Shown: piece by piece, positions 61,616-64,000 of the stretch
Layout of the letters: the number at the start of each line of letters is the position of its first letter
Numbering within the stretch: the stretch's first letter is position 1
Assembly (NCBI GenBank): GCA_964412895.1
Contig: CAYPQK010000002.1
Span: 11,712 to 75,711, forward strand
Source: CALMRE01 sp964412895
GTDB taxonomy: Bacteria > UBP6 > UBA1177 > JAKLFG01
Direction: 5' to 3'
DNA length: 64,000 nucleotides
Position numbers and translations under genes: made by a program
The notes under the pieces: generated by a model
Database searches by the model: none
What the model was told of the DNA's origin: nothing
The model's input: the letters and a program-made list of their open reading frames with translations, nothing else

Positions 61616-62706
61616 TGGATATCTTTTATCCGCATATCCGGGAGGTGCTGGTCGCGGCGGCTCTGCTGGTCGCGCTCCTGCTTCTCCTTCTGCGGATGAT
61701 CTGGTCGCGGCGGCGGACCGCCCTGCGGATACGGCACGATATGCTTGCGGTCCTTCCGGCGCTCGAACGGATAGCCGACGGCGACACCGCCGAACTCGCC
61801 AAATGGCTGCGCCGCGCCGCGCGCCGCTATCCCGACGAGGTGCGCAGCTTTATCCTGCTGGGCGACCTCCTGCGCAAAGAGGGGCCGATCAAGGCGAGTT
61901 TCCTCCACAAAACCCTTCTCCACCGGAAGAAACTTACCGACGGCGACAAGGCGGCGATACTGCTCAGCCTCGGCCGTGACCATCGGGCGCTCGATGACGA
62001 TCAGAAGGCGCTTGCGGCGCTCAAACAGAGTCTTTCGCTCGAAAAACGGCCGGCGACCCTGCGTGAACTCATTGACATCGAACTGAAGGATACTCTTTTC
62101 GACGACGCCCTTTTTCACCAGAAGGAGCTCAACCGGCTCTCGGGCGGCGACCGGAGCGACGGCCTGCGCGCCGTCATGTTCGACGCGGCGGCCCACGCCA
62201 TCGCGCAGAACCGGCTGGAGGAGGTGCGGCGCTGGGTTGACCTGATCATCCGGCACGAAGGCGATACCGACCTCGCACGGTTGCTCGGGGTGTTCCTTGC
62301 CGCCTTCGAGGGGAACGCCGCCCGGGCGGGCGACCTCGCCAAGGAGTTCCTCGACCGCCATCCGGGCGACGAGCTGTCGTTGCGCTGGCTCCTTGCCGGC
62401 CTGCCGGTCGGCGCGACGGTGGCGCGTGCCCTGCCCGGCCCGTACGGGCCGCTCTTCGCGGCGCTCGTCGACGACAATAAAGTGTTGACGCCGCAGGAAC
62501 TGGCGGTGGTTGATAAAAGAACGAATTTGTACTATCATCTCGCGGCACGCCTCCTCCCGGCGGGGGAGACGCGCGAGCTGATGGCGGCGATCGGCCGGCG
62601 GGAAAGGCTTTTCGTGTGCGGCGCCTGTGACCGGGCGCTCGCCGGAACGCTTCTTTCCTGTCCGGGGTGCGGTCTGCCGCTGGCCGTGAAACCGGGAACG
62701 ATCTGA
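61615..62706 (+). CDS. lapB: LapB/YciM-like TPR protein with zinc ribbon
   Basis: 363 residues. N-terminal membrane helix (VLVAAALLVALLLLLLRMI), then TPR-like helical repeats (EVRSFILLGDLLRKEGPIKA, AILLSLGRDHRALDDDQKAL), and a C-terminal rubredoxin-type knuckle FVCGACDRAL...LSCPGCG. This is the exact LapB layout: in E. coli it presents LpxC to FtsH to limit LPS synthesis. Coupled to lapA. Sequence drift in the repeats leaves some doubt, but the lapA neighbour supports the call. Confidence 0.82.
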   Translation: MDIFYPHIREVLVAAALLVALLLLLLRMIWSRRRTALRIRHDMLAVLPALERIADGDTAELAKWLRRAARRYPDEVRSFILLGDLLRKEGPIKASFLHKTLLHRKKLTDGDKAAILLSLGRDHRALDDDQKALAALKQSLSLEKRPATLRELIDIELKDTLFDDALFHQKELNRLSGGDRSDGLRAVMFDAAAHAIAQNRLEEVRRWVDLIIRHEGDTDLARLLGVFLAAFEGNAARAGDLAKEFLDRHPGDELSLRWLLAGLPVGATVARALPGPYGPLFAALVDDNKVLTPQELAVVDKRTNLYYHLAARLLPAGETRELMAAIGRRERLFVCGACDRALAGTLLSCPGCGLPLAVKPGTI

Positions 62707-62720
62707 CGGAGGCATAAGTT

Positions 62721-63812
62721 ATGACGCGCGGTATCTTTCTTCTGGCGCTGTGCATGAGCGCCCTTTTCCTGACGACCTGCGACGGTTCGAGCAGTTCGAA
62801 AAAGACTATGTTGGTCGATACCTTCTTCGAGACCTACCGCGAAACGCTTTGCGAAAGTTCGTCGAAGTACAGCGACGGCATCATCAATTCTTCCAACAAA
62901 GCCTCCTGTTCGGAGGCGATCATGGAGAGCCTTTTCGCTTACGATTTTTTCCACGCCGGGCGGCTCACCGTCTTCAAGCAGAAGGTCTTCCTCCTGCGCC
63001 GGGCCGAAACGAAGGGCTGGCTGAAGATCGAGGCCGATCAGGCGCAGAAATGCTTTTCGACCGTCAGCCAGATGCAGCCCTACAACCCGCTCGATCTCAA
63101 ACTCTTCGACATCGCCGACTGCGCGCTCGCCTTCAAGGGGGAGAAGATCATCAACGATCAGTGCTATCAGGACGAGGAATGCGACAGCGGTTGGTGTAAC
63201 CTCTCGGGCGGCGCCTGTCCCGGCCGATGCGTCCTGTACCGAAAACAGGGGGAACCGTGCAACGAGAACCTCGACCGTTGCGAGCCGGGCTACACCTGTC
63301 TTGCCTCTTCGGGCTGTTCGCGGCTTTCGTCGGGAGCGAAGGGGGAACCCTGCATGGCCGACGAGCACTGCGCGAGCTACCTCTACTGCAAAAAGGGCGA
63401 AGGCGACGCGACCGGTATCTGCTTCGAGAAGAAGGGTATCGGCAAAAGCTGCGAGGAGACGCGCGAATGCCTGACGGGCCTGACCTGCACCGATACGACC
63501 TGTCAGGGGGCCGAACTGCCCGGTACCGCCGGCGCCGACTGCAGCGCCACGAAACTCTGCAACTATTTCTCGCGGCTCGAATGCGGCCGCGACGGCGAAA
63601 GCTATACCTGCCGCACCTTTCCCTCCGGCGAGAGCGAACAATGTACCTTCCAGTGCGGTTCACAACTTTACTGCAGTCCGAACACCTTTACCTGCACCTA
63701 CTTCAGCAAACTCGACGAGCCGTGCGGCGAATACTATGAATGTTCTTCGCTCTATTGCAATCAGGCCGGATTCTGCAGTATGCCCGAATGCGAGCAGACC
63801 ATAGAGCTCTGA
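62721..63812 (+). CDS. Cysteine-rich lipoprotein (Dickkopf-like repeats)
   Basis: 363 residues. Lipobox FLTTC near residue 20; an N-terminal helical region to about residue 130 with paired Cys (TLCESSSKYSDG, KASCSEAI); then a run of about 25 cysteines with repeats of CxxDxxCxSxxC type (CYQDEECDSGWC, CMADEHCASYLYC, CEETRECLTGLTC), like the Dickkopf-type Cys repeats found in myxobacterial lipoproteins. Lies 14 bases after lapB, so it belongs to the operon. Function unknown. Confidence 0.8.
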   Translation: MTRGIFLLALCMSALFLTTCDGSSSSKKTMLVDTFFETYRETLCESSSKYSDGIINSSNKASCSEAIMESLFAYDFFHAGRLTVFKQKVFLLRRAETKGWLKIEADQAQKCFSTVSQMQPYNPLDLKLFDIADCALAFKGEKIINDQCYQDEECDSGWCNLSGGACPGRCVLYRKQGEPCNENLDRCEPGYTCLASSGCSRLSSGAKGEPCMADEHCASYLYCKKGEGDATGICFEKKGIGKSCEETRECLTGLTCTDTTCQGAELPGTAGADCSATKLCNYFSRLECGRDGESYTCRTFPSGESEQCTFQCGSQLYCSPNTFTCTYFSKLDEPCGEYYECSSLYCNQAGFCSMPECEQTIEL

Positions 63813-64000
63813 TGTCGCGTACCTTCTTACTATCATTCTTTTTTCTGCTTATCGCCTGCATGACGCCGCGTCCCGCCGTTGTGCCGCCCGTTTCGTCGCC
63901 GACGCCGGTCGTCGAGAAGAAGTCGGGCACCGTCGCCGTCCCCCCAAAAAAACCGGCGACCCCGGCCGATGCGCTGCTCCTGCGCGATCCGGTGACCGGC
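63812..64000 (+). CDS. Lipoprotein, partial (runs off the window)
   Basis: 63 codons visible. ATG 63812 overlaps the upstream stop (TGATG). Signal peptide MSRTFLLSFFFLLIAC ends in a lipobox, followed by a Pro/Val-rich stretch. The 3' end lies beyond base 64000, so the family cannot be named. Confidence 0.7.
   Translation, partial: MSRTFLLSFFFLLIACMTPRPAVVPPVSSPTPVVEKKSGTVAVPPKKPATPADALLLRDPVTG

Noticed and set aside
1..64000. tRNA, rRNA, transposase or integrase genes
   Set aside because: Intergenic regions were read for clover-leaf arms and conserved T-loop sequence, and the proteins for transposase/integrase motifs; none was found.

Overview
The window is a GC-rich (about 60 %) chromosomal segment from an uncultured diderm bacterium. 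Two runs of exactly ten N (39534-39543 and 51891-51900) point to a scaffolded draft or metagenome assembly. Envelope genes (many lipoproteins, a LolB-like lipoprotein, a LapA/LapB pair, HlyD-type efflux) indicate an outer membrane. Lipoproteins with Asp-rich linkers, 'CGNG..E.CDG' cysteine repeats, FG-GAP repeats and a DUF1566 domain recall Myxococcota/deltaproteobacterial or related candidate-phylum genomes; this placement is an inference with low confidence. No tRNA, rRNA, CRISPR array or transposase was seen, and no gene-free stretch exceeds 300 bases.

Layout. 1-3.1 kb: a c-di-AMP (ydaO-type) riboswitch ahead of a TrkH/KtrB potassium transporter, then a DUF4143 ATPase. 3.1-9.1 kb: an overlapping housekeeping operon pyrF-rlmB-rnc-dnaX plus a GT-C-like membrane protein. 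9.1-13 kb: a secreted protein, a rhomboid protease, metG and yqeY. 13-18.4 kb: an ammonium island with an Amt transporter, an OmpR-type regulator, a hybrid histidine kinase and a bacterial Rhesus-type channel. 18.4-23 kb: YitT, small proteins, an AT-richer two-gene cassette of unknown function, and yggS. 23.1-33.3 kb: a GH5 lipoprotein, a DEAD-box helicase, and a run of Asp-rich lipoproteins (an FG-GAP protein, a degenerate C39-peptidase-like protein, a C45 acyltransferase-like hydrolase) ending with an L,D-transpeptidase. 33.3-39 kb: a TetR-controlled ABC-2 exporter operon with the gene order of E. coli cecR-ybhGFSR, but with the ATPase split in two. 39.1-44 kb: three tandem MFS paralogues. 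44-48 kb: an AlbA_2/HATPase gene inserted at the 3' end of purC and flanked by 41-bp copies of that end, then purC and prs. 48.1-50.9 kb: ftsH, a LolB-like lipoprotein, a small ferredoxin. 51-54.9 kb: two lipoproteins and a DUF302 protein. 54.9-60.5 kb: a very AT-rich KAP P-loop NTPase and a 1233-residue GH13 protein. 60.6-64 kb: ribE-lapA-lapB and two lipoprotein genes, the last cut by the window edge.

Most transcription units start from a recognisable sigma70-type promoter: TTGCNN or TTGACN, 16-17 bases, then TATACT, TATAAT or TATAGT. More than twenty such sites are listed. Three islands look acquired from base composition or flanking repeats: 19705-21371, 44060-46013 and 54913-56793.

Functional links: PRPP synthetase and PurC sit together in purine synthesis. 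FtsH and LapB are partners in LpxC turnover in enterobacteria and both occur here. The two-component genes lie between Amt and Rh, which suggests ammonium or nitrogen control without a linked GlnK.
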